Virus record (IMG/VR): IMGVR_UViG_3300034103_001027
Coordinates: 1-64,000 of that record
Source of the DNA: a virus
Reading direction: 5' to 3' (one strand)
DNA: 64,000 nucleotides
The notes beneath the pieces were generated by a model, which was not told where the DNA came from, ran no database searches, and saw only the letters and a list, made by a program, of their open reading frames with translations. Below are positions 26,864 to 34,275 of this stretch, piece after piece. The position numbers were made by a program, and so were the translations under genes. Within the stretch, counting starts at the first letter, position 1; each line of letters opens with the position of its first letter.

Positions 26864-27919
26864 CTAAACTGAAGCCTCCTCGATTGTCCTCTCTATGGAC
26901 TTCAGTCTGTTGGACAGGTCTATAGAAAGCTGCGCGAGTGTACTGATGACGCTAACGAGAGATGCGGCAGCTTCGTCTGTGCTTGACTCTAATTCTGTTC
27001 TTCCGTCCGCAAACGATATCTGGCCTGACGCATTATTGAATGTCGTTGAAGCACCGCCAAGTGCGTTGGGGATTGGCTTTGGCATCTTGATTGACGCGAT
27101 GCTGTCTCGCCACGCTTGCAGGAATTCCCCTTGGATCGGTGGTCCGTCCTGGCTGACTTTGCCTTTTTCGTAATCCTCTCGTATCTTGTCTCGGTACTTC
27201 TCGAAGCGAATGCGGCTGTCGCTTTTTTCTCGCTTGGGCGCGCTTGCCTTATCGCCTTGCGGCTGCTGTGCGTCAGGTTTGGCTGTTTTGAACTCCGGAT
27301 CCATGGCTCTCCATGGACTCTGTGGTTCCATGCTCTGCTGCGAGCGAGGCTCTAGTAGGCCGGATTCGTCAAATTCTGTGTCACCAATTGGAGTTTGTGC
27401 GTTAAACTCGAACTTAGTGTCTTGCTGTGGCGCTTGCGCAGGTTGAACTGATGTGGGTTCAGTTATCTGTTGTGGCGATTGCACTTGTGCAGTTGGTGGC
27501 TGCTCATTGGTTGGTTGTAACTCTAGGGCTGCTTGAGTGATTTCAGGCTCAAAAACCACTTGGGTTGCTGATGCAGCCTGGGTAGGTATAGACTCTGGTG
27601 TTGGCTGCGGCGTTTGTGCAGCTTGTGTCGGCAGTAGAGGCGGATCTTGTGCAGCTATTGACTCTTGCTGATTAGTTGGTGCAGAGTACTCTGGAACAGG
27701 ATCAGGCTCTTGTTCGCGACCGGCTTGCTCGAAAGGATCTGCTTCATCGGCAGGCGTGTCGCCAGACGCTACCCTTAGCGATGTGATCCTATCTTGGATC
27801 AGCTTCGTTATTGGGCTGTCTGGATTGGGTATGAGATTGTGCCGCTTGAGGTCTTCCAGGTGGTCCGCAAGTATGCGAGCCTCCGCTTCATCCCTGAGCT
27901 GCTGATCTGATTTTGACAT
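26864..27919 (-). CDS. Pro/Gln-rich tail protein with C-terminal coiled coil, 351 aa
   Basis: It starts two bases after the tail-tube stop. Residues 1-50 are helical (LRDEAEARILADHLEDLKRH). Residues 70-220 are low-complexity Pro/Gln/Thr/Ala sequence. Residues 225-270 are strongly charged (RIRFEKYRDKIREDYEKGK), and the C-terminus is a coiled coil (LAQLSIDLSNRLKSIERTIE). The place after the tail-tube gene is where chaperones and tape measures usually lie. It is too short for a normal tape measure, so a tail assembly chaperone or inner tail protein is a guess. Confidence 0.6.
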   Translation of the reverse strand: MSKSDQQLRDEAEARILADHLEDLKRHNLIPNPDSPITKLIQDRITSLRVASGDTPADEADPFEQAGREQEPDPVPEYSAPTNQQESIAAQDPPLLPTQAAQTPQPTPESIPTQAASATQVVFEPEITQAALELQPTNEQPPTAQVQSPQQITEPTSVQPAQAPQQDTKFEFNAQTPIGDTEFDESGLLEPRSQQSMEPQSPWRAMDPEFKTAKPDAQQPQGDKASAPKREKSDSRIRFEKYRDKIREDYEKGKVSQDGPPIQGEFLQAWRDSIASIKMPKPIPNALGGASTTFNNASGQISFADGRTELESSTDEAAASLVSVISTLAQLSIDLSNRLKSIERTIEEASV

Positions 27920-27920
27920 A

Positions 27921-28874
27921 TTACGGCGCGAAGTCTTGAGCGATTTGAACCAATCCGACAGTGCTGCTTGTTGCGTATGGCTTGATCTTCATCTTCAGCG
28001 GCACGTAAGTCTTCCCTGGGATGGTCGGCGTGTAGAATACGGTTCGAGACTTTGGGAATGTAAATCTCGTGTGCATGTTCGTCGTGTTAAAGTTAAGTTC
28101 CGTGTCGAGAGCTGTCGTGTTGAGAGTTAGGGATGCTCCCATTGCTTGGCATGTAAATGGCAATTGGAAATCTATTTCAATTGACCGACCCATTGACCTA
28201 ACGCATGTTGGCGTCTGTTTGTTATTGAGCCTGTAGTCGACCATGTTGTTTACGACCATTGTGAATGAGTCGTATTCAATTTCCGCGTTATTTACCTCTA
28301 GTGACGATTCCCAGAATGCATATGGAGCGTATGCGTTAGTTGTTCCAAGTGCCGGTTCTGTGCCTGGCCAATCCCCGGCTGCATCTTCTTCTTGCGTGAT
28401 GGTTTCTGATTTTGCGATTAGTTGCACGATCAGATCGATGAATTCGACGCTCTCTGAAGTTTTTCCTGACTTACCCCTGATTACAGCTTGCGCCACGACA
28501 GCGTCGGTGTACCTGAAGATTCCGTTTTCTCGGTAAACAATGACATCGAATTCTGGTAGTGTGTTTGATACGTAGTCGCTGCCTGTTGCGGCACCGAATA
28601 TCCTTGGTATCCATCTGCTGAATTCAATGGGCGATGCCTGCATGGCGATAGCCCCTTGTGGGATATACGGCTTGTTTCTGACTGAAGTGAATAGCGGCTG
28701 GAGCGTGCCGTTGATGGCATTGCTCTCCTGTAGTCCTCTTTCCGATCCCAGTGTTTCGTATAGGAATTCATGCCGAAACGAACTTGCGTCGAATGTTCTC
28801 GGCGACGTGCCATCTTCAGTGAGGAGTTTACCTAGCGCGCCAATTGCTGCGCAGTTGCATTGTACTGTTGACAT
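27921..28874 (-). CDS. Tail tube protein, 317 aa
   Basis: It begins with GALGKLLTEDGTSPRTF and then FLYETLGSERGL. It continues with a strand and loop pattern, AIAMQASPIEFSRWIPRIFG, then LPEFDVIVYRENGIFRYTDA and VIRGKSGKTSESVEFIDLIV. This order of an inner-surface strand, a W-x-P helix and a FDVxV...FRYT strand matches tail tube subunits of long-tailed phages. The gene follows a terminator-like tail completion gene, the usual order. A related copy lies at 25161-26123. The call points to a siphovirus-like tail, although no sheath gene is in the window. Confidence 0.65.
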   Translation of the reverse strand: MSTVQCNCAAIGALGKLLTEDGTSPRTFDASSFRHEFLYETLGSERGLQESNAINGTLQPLFTSVRNKPYIPQGAIAMQASPIEFSRWIPRIFGAATGSDYVSNTLPEFDVIVYRENGIFRYTDAVVAQAVIRGKSGKTSESVEFIDLIVQLIAKSETITQEEDAAGDWPGTEPALGTTNAYAPYAFWESSLEVNNAEIEYDSFTMVVNNMVDYRLNNKQTPTCVRSMGRSIEIDFQLPFTCQAMGASLTLNTTALDTELNFNTTNMHTRFTFPKSRTVFYTPTIPGKTYVPLKMKIKPYATSSTVGLVQIAQDFAP

Positions 28875-29311
28875 TATGGATTATCCCTTGACTCCCTAAC
28901 TGTCGACATAATTCGCACGACAGTTACGCTATTGTTGTTTCTGGTCCAAGCCTCTGGGATGGCGAATTGGCCTGTTTCCATGCGGTTGTATGTGACGCAT
29001 GTGTTGTCTATATTGATTCGCTTGTGATGAAAAATCCTGCGAAGCTGGTCTCTGAAGTGAGACTTTTGAGAGAGGTCATCGCTGTTCAGTGCGTGTGTTG
29101 ACCTGACTATTGTTGTCACGTACTCAATGTCGTCGCGTTCGTTTGTTCCGGTTAGTTCGGTCTCGCCCGTTGGGGAGATTGTTATCCCCTCACTGAGTGG
29201 CTCGCTGTCGACGTAGTCTCTGACTCGAATCTCGTCATACGGGAATCCGGATAGATTGTCCGTTAGAAGCTCTTCTATCTTGTCAGCGACTTCTCTGTGT
29301 CTGTCTGCCAA
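28874..29311 (-). CDS. Tail terminator or tail completion protein, 145 aa
   Basis: It starts at a TTG at 29311 with AAGGGG eight bases upstream, overlapping the preceding gene. Its last base overlaps the start of the tail tube gene. The N-terminal helix (REVADKIEELLTDNL) followed by strands and a central ITISPTGETELTGTNERDD...YVTTIVR region resembles small minor tail and terminator proteins of the minor-tail/gp17 type. Size (145 residues) and position just before the tube gene agree. Family membership is not proved by sequence alone. Confidence 0.5.
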   Translation of the reverse strand: MADRHREVADKIEELLTDNLSGFPYDEIRVRDYVDSEPLSEGITISPTGETELTGTNERDDIEYVTTIVRSTHALNSDDLSQKSHFRDQLRRIFHHKRINIDNTCVTYNRMETGQFAIPEAWTRNNNSVTVVRIMSTVRESRDNP

Positions 29312-29628
29312 TTAACCGGCCCCTTCAGGAGAGTTCTGGTCGTTTTATCTTTCAGTGTTGCCGAGAGCCGGTACACGCTTGACTGATTGTCCTCGGCCCA
29401 TTGTCGCTCTTGATCGGACAGTCTTAGGTGTGCTCCTGGAGACAACTCCACGGGCCTGCTAAGTGTCTTATTGCCACTCATAAGAACTAAAGCCAGTGAC
29501 TCGACATCTGAGATGTTGTCAAACTCAATGTTAACAATCAGGTCTTCACTGCTGCTAATGCACCCGCTCACTCTCGAGCCTGTATTTTTAATGGCCCCGG
29601 TTTCTTGAACTAAGCTATCTAGTAGCAC
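29275..29628 (-). CDS. Unknown small beta-rich protein, 117 aa
   Basis: GTG start at 29628 with GGAG seven bases upstream. It overlaps genes on both sides. The protein has alternating hydrophobic strands (EDLIVNIEFDNISDVESLAL, then SVYRLSATLKDKTTRTLL) and no Cys-rich or membrane part, suggesting a small beta domain. Its place between membrane proteins and the tail completion gene could mean a neck or tail accessory protein. No family recognised. Confidence 0.5.
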   Translation of the reverse strand: MLLDSLVQETGAIKNTGSRVSGCISSSEDLIVNIEFDNISDVESLALVLMSGNKTLSRPVELSPGAHLRLSDQERQWAEDNQSSVYRLSATLKDKTTRTLLKGPVNWQTDTEKSLTR

Positions 29629-29857
29629 ACTGTATCTCCGTTTGTGACTGAATTGCGCACTTGTCGGAAATTGCCGACATGATCTCTTCTAGTGCCACCT
29701 TGACTCTTGTGTCTTCAATGTGTTCCCGAATCACTCTGTTGGTGTTAGAGGAGATGTAGTTATTGGCCGTTATGGCGCATAGGCAGCAGAAGATCAGCCC
29801 CACCTTGACTGTGGAGACTATCACGAACTCTTTTCGAGTCACTACGTCTTCTTGCAT
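29615..29857 (-). CDS. Single-span membrane protein, 80 aa
   Basis: After a short N-terminal cytoplasmic part (MQEDVVTRKE) there is one membrane segment (FVIVSTVKVGLIFCCLCAIT), then a helical region with IREHIEDTRVKVALEEIMSAIS. The form of one membrane span and a helical periplasmic part is seen in inner-membrane spanins and some holins. It is followed by another span-plus-coil protein at 29857-30204, so the two may form a pair. The assignment to lysis is inference from form and location. Confidence 0.5.
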   Translation of the reverse strand: MQEDVVTRKEFVIVSTVKVGLIFCCLCAITANNYISSNTNRVIREHIEDTRVKVALEEIMSAISDKCAIQSQTEIQCATR

Positions 29858-30204
29858 TACTTGATTCTTTCCACGACCTTGACGGCGTTCTCAAGTGAAA
29901 CGGCAATTCTCTCGTTGGCAAGTGAAGCCTTCTCTATGGAGGTTGACGTCTGCTCTATCGCGCGCACCATTGTCGTCATGCTCTGCAGTATCTCTCGCTG
30001 GGCCTCTACGACCTTTTCGCTCCTTGCGAAGTCGACAGCCTGCCTCTCGAGTTGCGGCGACACAATCGTGTACCAGATGATTAGCAGGCTAGCCACACCG
30101 AAGGCGTAAGGCCCGTATACGGTTGCTATGAGTTGTATGATGCGATTGTCTGATACATGCATGACAGATTCTTCTCTGTCCTCGTCATGACTAGAGTTTG
30201 GCAT
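29857..30204 (-). CDS. Membrane protein with coiled coil, 115 aa
   Basis: The ATG at 30204 is preferred over 30222 because GGAAG precedes it by six bases. It has one membrane segment (YGPYAFGVASLLIIWYTIVS) followed by a long coiled coil (RQAVDFARSEKVVEAQREIL and on to the end), with the soluble part predicted outside. This is the architecture of a spanin-like or membrane-anchored structural protein. It overlaps the next gene by one base, so the two are co-translated. Confidence 0.55.
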   Translation of the reverse strand: MPNSSHDEDREESVMHVSDNRIIQLIATVYGPYAFGVASLLIIWYTIVSPQLERQAVDFARSEKVVEAQREILQSMTTMVRAIEQTSTSIEKASLANERIAVSLENAVKVVERIK

Positions 30205-30270
30205 GGAAGTCTTCCATCTCATGGGTAGTGCTCAAGGTGTGGTACGCCCAGGGGATGGCGGGCGTTGGCA

Positions 30271-30618
30271 TTACCGGCACGATCTGATGATTACTCGCAC
30301 TGGAGCAGTAGCGACCTTCGTGGCTGCCTTAGTGACAGTGGCTGTTGCCTTGACCGCTGTCTTAACTGTCGCCTTAGCCGCTACTACTGGTACTTTAGCT
30401 ACGCCGCGCACGCAACTACACGCCACTCGAGCGGTGTTTCGAATCGGCTGTCCACGAACCAGGACGGCACTGTCGCTCCATGGTGATGCGACTGAGAAGA
30501 CCACTAATCCACTTGTTGCACTAGTAGCGTGCGATGCGTTGTCGCTGGCGATTGCATTGGGAGCTACAAAGGCAACGAAAAGGATCAATAGGGTCATGGT
30601 TGATACGATGTTTTTCAT
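30271..30618 (-). CDS. Small exported basic protein, 115 aa
   Basis: The ATG at 30618 (with GGAAAG upstream) gives a clean signal peptide, MKNIVSTMTLLILFVAF...NAIA, with cleavage expected before SDN. The mature part is rich in Ala, Val, Lys and Thr, with paired Cys (ACSCVRG) and a repetitive tail (KATVKTAVKATATVTKAATK) ending in IIRSCR. Basic Val/Ala/Lys exported proteins of this style are common in planctomycete genomes, as I recall. Function unknown; binding to polyanions or envelope is possible. Confidence 0.6.
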   Translation of the reverse strand: MKNIVSTMTLLILFVAFVAPNAIASDNASHATSATSGLVVFSVASPWSDSAVLVRGQPIRNTARVACSCVRGVAKVPVVAAKATVKTAVKATATVTKAATKVATAPVRVIIRSCR

Positions 30619-30640
30619 TTTGACTTTCCGTGATGTGTGT

Positions 30641-31321
30641 TTACAAGCCAGCGACAATTGCCCGGACGGCGTCCAGGTAGTCTGGCATGTTAGTTACTGT
30701 CTTTTCCTTCATGTGAGCATTGTTGCTTCTGCGCCAGGTGTCCCAGCCAGAGAAGCGGTCGCTGCGAACTAGGAGCGCATTGTCAATGGCTTTTGTGACC
30801 TCAGCCTGCGCTTGAGGCAGCCCAGGGCACTTACTAGCCTCGCACTGCTTCTTGATGGCATCTAGTGCCGAGTTAATGCTGATCTTAAGCGCCGCCCTGG
30901 TGGTTGGGTCGTTTACGCGATCAGCGCCTGCGCGACTAATGCCAATCATGTCGGCCCACTTTCCTGGGGCCGGTGGTGGCGGCTCAACGGGTGGTCCAGG
31001 TGTAATTGGCCTTCCGATGCTTACTGAGTGTTTTGCATATGAGATGCCAGCAGACTTGTCGGCAACTATGAGGATGAACTCATACACACCCTCTCTGGTT
31101 GTCGAGAAGAACAGTTGCTGATCCATCATCTCGCATCCAGCCTGGATCGCCGACAGTCCGTCAGGCTTGATCCAGATCAGGTTGTCACCTACTGAGCCGG
31201 TTGATGAAATGGCGGTTAGTTCGCCAGCCGGAACTTGCGTTGGTCCAGTGATTTTTGCCACTGGCTGCGCAATGGCGGTCGACGCCAGGAGCAGTACCGA
31301 TAATATTGAGAGTCGAAACAT
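30641..31321 (-). CDS. Exported PKD-like protein, about 226 aa
   Basis: The ATG at 31321 begins a signal peptide MFRLSILSVLLLASTAIA ending before Q. A GTG at 31330 is an alternative start. The first domain is Ig/PKD-like: KITGPTQVPAGELTAIS, then GSVGDNLIWIKPDG and EGVYEFILIVADKSAG. A Pro-rich linker (PGPPVEPPPPAPGKW) follows, then a helical domain with RVNDPTTRAALKISI and a C-terminal W-D-T-W region. Similar PKD-plus-linker proteins occur in planctomycetes and their phages, from memory. Its role may be envelope binding or working with the protease encoded just upstream. Confidence 0.6.
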   Translation of the reverse strand: MFRLSILSVLLLASTAIAQPVAKITGPTQVPAGELTAISSTGSVGDNLIWIKPDGLSAIQAGCEMMDQQLFFSTTREGVYEFILIVADKSAGISYAKHSVSIGRPITPGPPVEPPPPAPGKWADMIGISRAGADRVNDPTTRAALKISINSALDAIKKQCEASKCPGLPQAQAEVTKAIDNALLVRSDRFSGWDTWRRSNNAHMKEKTVTNMPDYLDAVRAIVAGL

Positions 31322-31322
31322 A

Positions 31323-32300
31323 TTAAGCACCCATATCCAAGTCTTTTAGGATCGCCTCTGCCAGGAAATTGTCACCAGGAACCCCCCACCCAAACCGAAC
31401 GTCAAACCCTTCAGCGCCAGCGTCCTTAAGGACTTGCTTGAAGTAGTTCCTTAGGTCCTCGGCTGACCTAAAGGCAGGTCGCCCCTGTCGCAGCCATAGC
31501 TCCATTAAGCACGCCAGGAAACCAGCCCCTTGGGGTGTTGCCATGGAGGTTCCGCTGAGGGTTCTCCAGCCACTCCCGCTGTTCGAGAACGAGATGACAT
31601 TCGACCCTGGGCAGGCCCAATCGATCTCTCGCCCGCCAGAGCTGAAGTTAGATATCTTTCCGCCCTCAGCGTAGGAGCCTGTACATAGGCAGTTTTCGTA
31701 CTTAGCTGGCCAGCCAATCGTATTTGAGCCGTTATACCCTGCGTTGCCAGCGGCTGCCGTTACGATACAACCCTTAGACCAGGCGTAGTCAATAGCATCG
31801 TTGGTTGGCTTATACGATCCGCCACCACCAAGTGACATGCTGATGATGTGCGCGCCTTGATCAGCAGCCCACCTGATGCCCGCTGCAATGCCGTCAGAAC
31901 CGCCTGAACCTCCGTTAGACAATACCTTGCCGACGATGAGGTCTGCATCAGGCGCTAAGCCAAGCGAGTTACCTGCAGTATCCCTGCGGCACATGACACT
32001 ACCTATGCAGTGACTACCGTGGCCCGACCGTAGATCCTCAGTTGACTCGCCAGAGATGAACGACTTCTTGGCGATTGGCTCTGGCCCGAAGGCGTGCTTT
32101 GTGTATCCAGTGTCCAGTACGGCTACACGGATATCCTTGCCGGTGGCAACTTGCCATAGCTTCTCCTTGATCCAGTCGAACCGATGCCACGCATCTGGAA
32201 CCGTACTGGCCTCATGGACGAAGAGTGGCCCAATTACATCGTCTGGGGGGAGCGATACAATTGGACCACCGAATTCAGGACCGTCATAAATGTCTTCCAT
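31323..32300 (-). CDS. Subtilisin-like serine protease (S8 family)
   Basis: 325 residues from the ATG at 32300 (AAGGA ten bases upstream). The catalytic triad is visible: Asp63 in VAVLDTGY, His94 in GHGSHC, and Ser252 in GTSMATP. The oxyanion-site region AAAGNAG lies near residues 182-188. There is no signal peptide and no long propeptide, so it may act inside the cell or in the virion. Subtilases are unusual in phage structural regions. It may mature virion proteins or degrade host envelope protein, and its gene neighbours encode membrane and exported proteins. Confidence 0.92.
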   Translation of the reverse strand: MEDIYDGPEFGGPIVSLPPDDVIGPLFVHEASTVPDAWHRFDWIKEKLWQVATGKDIRVAVLDTGYTKHAFGPEPIAKKSFISGESTEDLRSGHGSHCIGSVMCRRDTAGNSLGLAPDADLIVGKVLSNGGSGGSDGIAAGIRWAADQGAHIISMSLGGGGSYKPTNDAIDYAWSKGCIVTAAAGNAGYNGSNTIGWPAKYENCLCTGSYAEGGKISNFSSGGREIDWACPGSNVISFSNSGSGWRTLSGTSMATPQGAGFLACLMELWLRQGRPAFRSAEDLRNYFKQVLKDAGAEGFDVRFGWGVPGDNFLAEAILKDLDMGA

Positions 32301-32380
32301 GACAGAATGTTCCTTCACTCGCCATATAAGGCGAGCCTAAATCGAAAAAAACAGCAAAAAAGATAAGAACTAGCGACCTG

Positions 32381-32701
32381 CTAACTCTTTCGGCGACTCA
32401 TGATCCACTGAATGATTGCGATCATGATTGGAATGTATGGAAGTGGGTTGAAGTTCGGGTCCGCAGTGTTGGCCGAGAACTCCAGCGACTCCAACTCCTT
32501 GATGGCGGCATCGATTTCAACTTCTGTGTCACTATCCTCCATAACCGAGAAGATAGGGCCCTTTTCGAGCAGGGCACCGATTTCGCCGACCGCAGCCCCG
32601 GCGAGCTTTAGTAATTGCCCGCGAGGCGGGTCTCCAGCGCGGACCAGGCGGATTGCTGCTAGGACGTGATCAATTGGTAGGCGAGCTTCGAAAGCGTACA
32701 T
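32381..32701 (-). CDS. Small protein with C-terminal membrane anchor, 106 aa
   Basis: ATG at 32701 with AAGGA upstream. The N-terminal part is helical (DHVLAAIRLVRAGDPPRGQL, then GAAVGEIGALLEKG). An acidic stretch follows (DSDTEVEIDAAIKELESLE), and the end is a tail anchor, PYIPIMIAIIQWIMSRRKS. Tail-anchored proteins next to protease and spanin-like genes might act in lysis as holin-like factors; this is inference. A CTTGCCATATA element lies 100 bases upstream. Confidence 0.6.
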   Translation of the reverse strand: MYAFEARLPIDHVLAAIRLVRAGDPPRGQLLKLAGAAVGEIGALLEKGPIFSVMEDSDTEVEIDAAIKELESLEFSANTADPNFNPLPYIPIMIAIIQWIMSRRKS

Positions 32702-32800
32702 AACTGTTCCTTGTGTGGTTTAGGGGACTACTTGAGCGAAGTGCTCTCTATTTATTCTCATTTGAAAAGATTTTTGTTTTGCCACTCCGTGTGAGTGTGG

Positions 32801-32812
32801 TATATGGCAAGG
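32801..32812 (-). promoter_or_regulatory. CTTGCCATATA element upstream of tail-anchored protein gene
   Basis: The minus-strand reading CCTTGCCATATACC is identical in its core to the copies at 62288 and 63778 but lacks a clear -10 hexamer 16 bases on. It lies in the 113-base gap between 32702 and 32814, so it is intergenic. Confidence 0.4.
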
Positions 32813-32814
32813 TT

Positions 32815-33270
32815 CTAGCGGTCAAAAATGGATCGCTTGAGGATTACGGCATTGATGGCCATTCTGATTGCCGTCTCCCCCCACGGGACGCCCATCTTCA
32901 CAGCGGTCTTGTGGATCTTATGGATGATTTGCTCCTTTTGGTTCTTAACCTGATCTAGGGTCATTGCGTTCATGGCATCTTGTGTACCGGAGCAGCCGCA
33001 TCCTTCCTTCTTCTTGATTAACACTCCAAATATCTTGGATAGATCGTCGCCTATGGAGCTGCCGCCAAGCTCCATAGATTCAATAGCCGCCTCGATCTTA
33101 TCCTCTGGTAGTAGTGAGATATTGTGCTCATTGAGCCTCTTGGGTCTACTGCAGCTTAGGCATGCCTGACATGTATCCTGTTTTGCGTTGATTGCCTGCG
33201 AAGCAATTAACGACAAGATCTCGCAGTTGCCATCGGAGAGGTGCTCGCACTCAATTGGGGCATTGCTCAT
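32815..33270 (-). CDS. Cys-containing small protein, related to 36454-36942 protein
   Basis: 151 residues. The N-terminus has two Cys pairs (CEHLSDGNCEIL, DTCQACLSC), and the middle has GCGCSGTQDAMNAM. The C-terminal part GVPWGETAIRMAINAVILKR ends in a helix. The pattern G-C-x-C-x5-MN, followed after a helix by G-x-P-x5-x-x-x-x-AI, is shared with the protein at 36454-36942 (HGCKPCQDLEAKMN, GLPFSRF...KRAINKAR). I do not know a function. It starts directly after the GalE stop, so the two are co-expressed. Confidence 0.6.
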   Translation of the reverse strand: MSNAPIECEHLSDGNCEILSLIASQAINAKQDTCQACLSCSRPKRLNEHNISLLPEDKIEAAIESMELGGSSIGDDLSKIFGVLIKKKEGCGCSGTQDAMNAMTLDQVKNQKEQIIHKIHKTAVKMGVPWGETAIRMAINAVILKRSIFDR

Positions 33271-34260
33271 TTACTTGCTGGTTCTATAGCCATGGGGGTG
33301 GTCCCTGTGCCATCTCCAGGCCGTTTCGATTGTTTCTTTTATCGATGTGTATCTGGGGTTCCATGCTAATACTCTCCTGGCTAGCGCGCAGTCGGCTACT
33401 AACTGCGGAGGGTCTCCGGGTCTTCTTGGTGCGACTCTTGTTGGGATGTCATTGCCAGTTACGTCCTTGCATGCCGATATCACTTCTAGGACACTGTGCC
33501 CAGTGCCAGTTCCGAGGTTCAACTGAATGTGCTTACTGGGTTCAAGTACATTGATTGCATTTATGTGCGCTTCGGCTAAGTCGCTTACATGTACGTAGTC
33601 TCTAATGCATGTTCCGTCGTGAGTCTCGTAGTCGTCTCCTAGTATGTCTATATGGTCCAGTTGTCCTAGTGCGACTTTTAGTGCCAGTGGGATCAGGTGG
33701 CTTTCCGGCGAGTGGTCTTCTCCGATTCTTCCAGATTCACTTGCTCCAACTGCATTGAAATACCGAAGTGATGCTGCTGCGAATCCGTATGCGAGTGAGT
33801 AATCTGTCAGGGCCTGCTCTATTGCGAGCTTAGTGAATCCGTATGGGCTTTGAGGTGTCTTGCGTGTCGTCTCTGTTATTTTGCTTGAGCCTACTGTTCC
33901 ATATACAGCGGCTGAACTGGATGAGACAATCATGCGGACGCCCGTCTCTCGCATTGCGTCCAGTAGGTTGAGTGTGAATGTGAGGTTGTTTGAGTAGTAC
34001 CTTCCGGGGTCGGCCACTGACTCGCCAACGCTCGTTAAAGCCGCAAAGTGGATCACGGCTTCAATGTGGTTGTTCCTGAGTATCTTAGTGATCCTACCTT
34101 TGTCGCTTAAGCATCCTTTAGCTAAGATTCCTCGTGGTATGCTTTCTTTGTGTCCAGTGCAGAGGCTGTCATACACGGTTGTGTTGTGTCCGCAGTCTAT
34201 TAGTCGCTCCACAGTGTGCGACCCAATGTATCCTGCGCCGCCAGTTACAAGGATGTTCAT
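33271..34260 (-). CDS. galE: UDP-glucose 4-epimerase
   Basis: 329 residues, the normal family length. The NAD-binding motif GGAGYIG is at residues 7-13, and the catalytic YxxxK is Y140 and K144 in SPYGFTK, with the SSSSAAVYG stretch at 113-121. LRYFNAVGA and the C-terminal GTGTGHSVLEV also match GalE. The enzyme interconverts UDP-glucose and UDP-galactose. It is next to two glycosyltransferase genes, so it probably supplies the sugar donor for virion or host-surface glycosylation. Phage-carried galE is an auxiliary metabolic gene, likely of bacterial origin. Confidence 0.95.
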   Translation of the reverse strand: MNILVTGGAGYIGSHTVERLIDCGHNTTVYDSLCTGHKESIPRGILAKGCLSDKGRITKILRNNHIEAVIHFAALTSVGESVADPGRYYSNNLTFTLNLLDAMRETGVRMIVSSSSAAVYGTVGSSKITETTRKTPQSPYGFTKLAIEQALTDYSLAYGFAAASLRYFNAVGASESGRIGEDHSPESHLIPLALKVALGQLDHIDILGDDYETHDGTCIRDYVHVSDLAEAHINAINVLEPSKHIQLNLGTGTGHSVLEVISACKDVTGNDIPTRVAPRRPGDPPQLVADCALARRVLAWNPRYTSIKETIETAWRWHRDHPHGYRTSK

Positions 34261-34275
34261 ATGTCTGTCGAGAGA

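Noticed and set aside
32319-32345. Hairpin TCGCC-ATATAA-GGCGA as a terminator or a copy of the CTTGCCATATA element
   Set aside because: The stem is only five bases with no T run in the direction of transcription, and the core word differs (CGCCATATAA).
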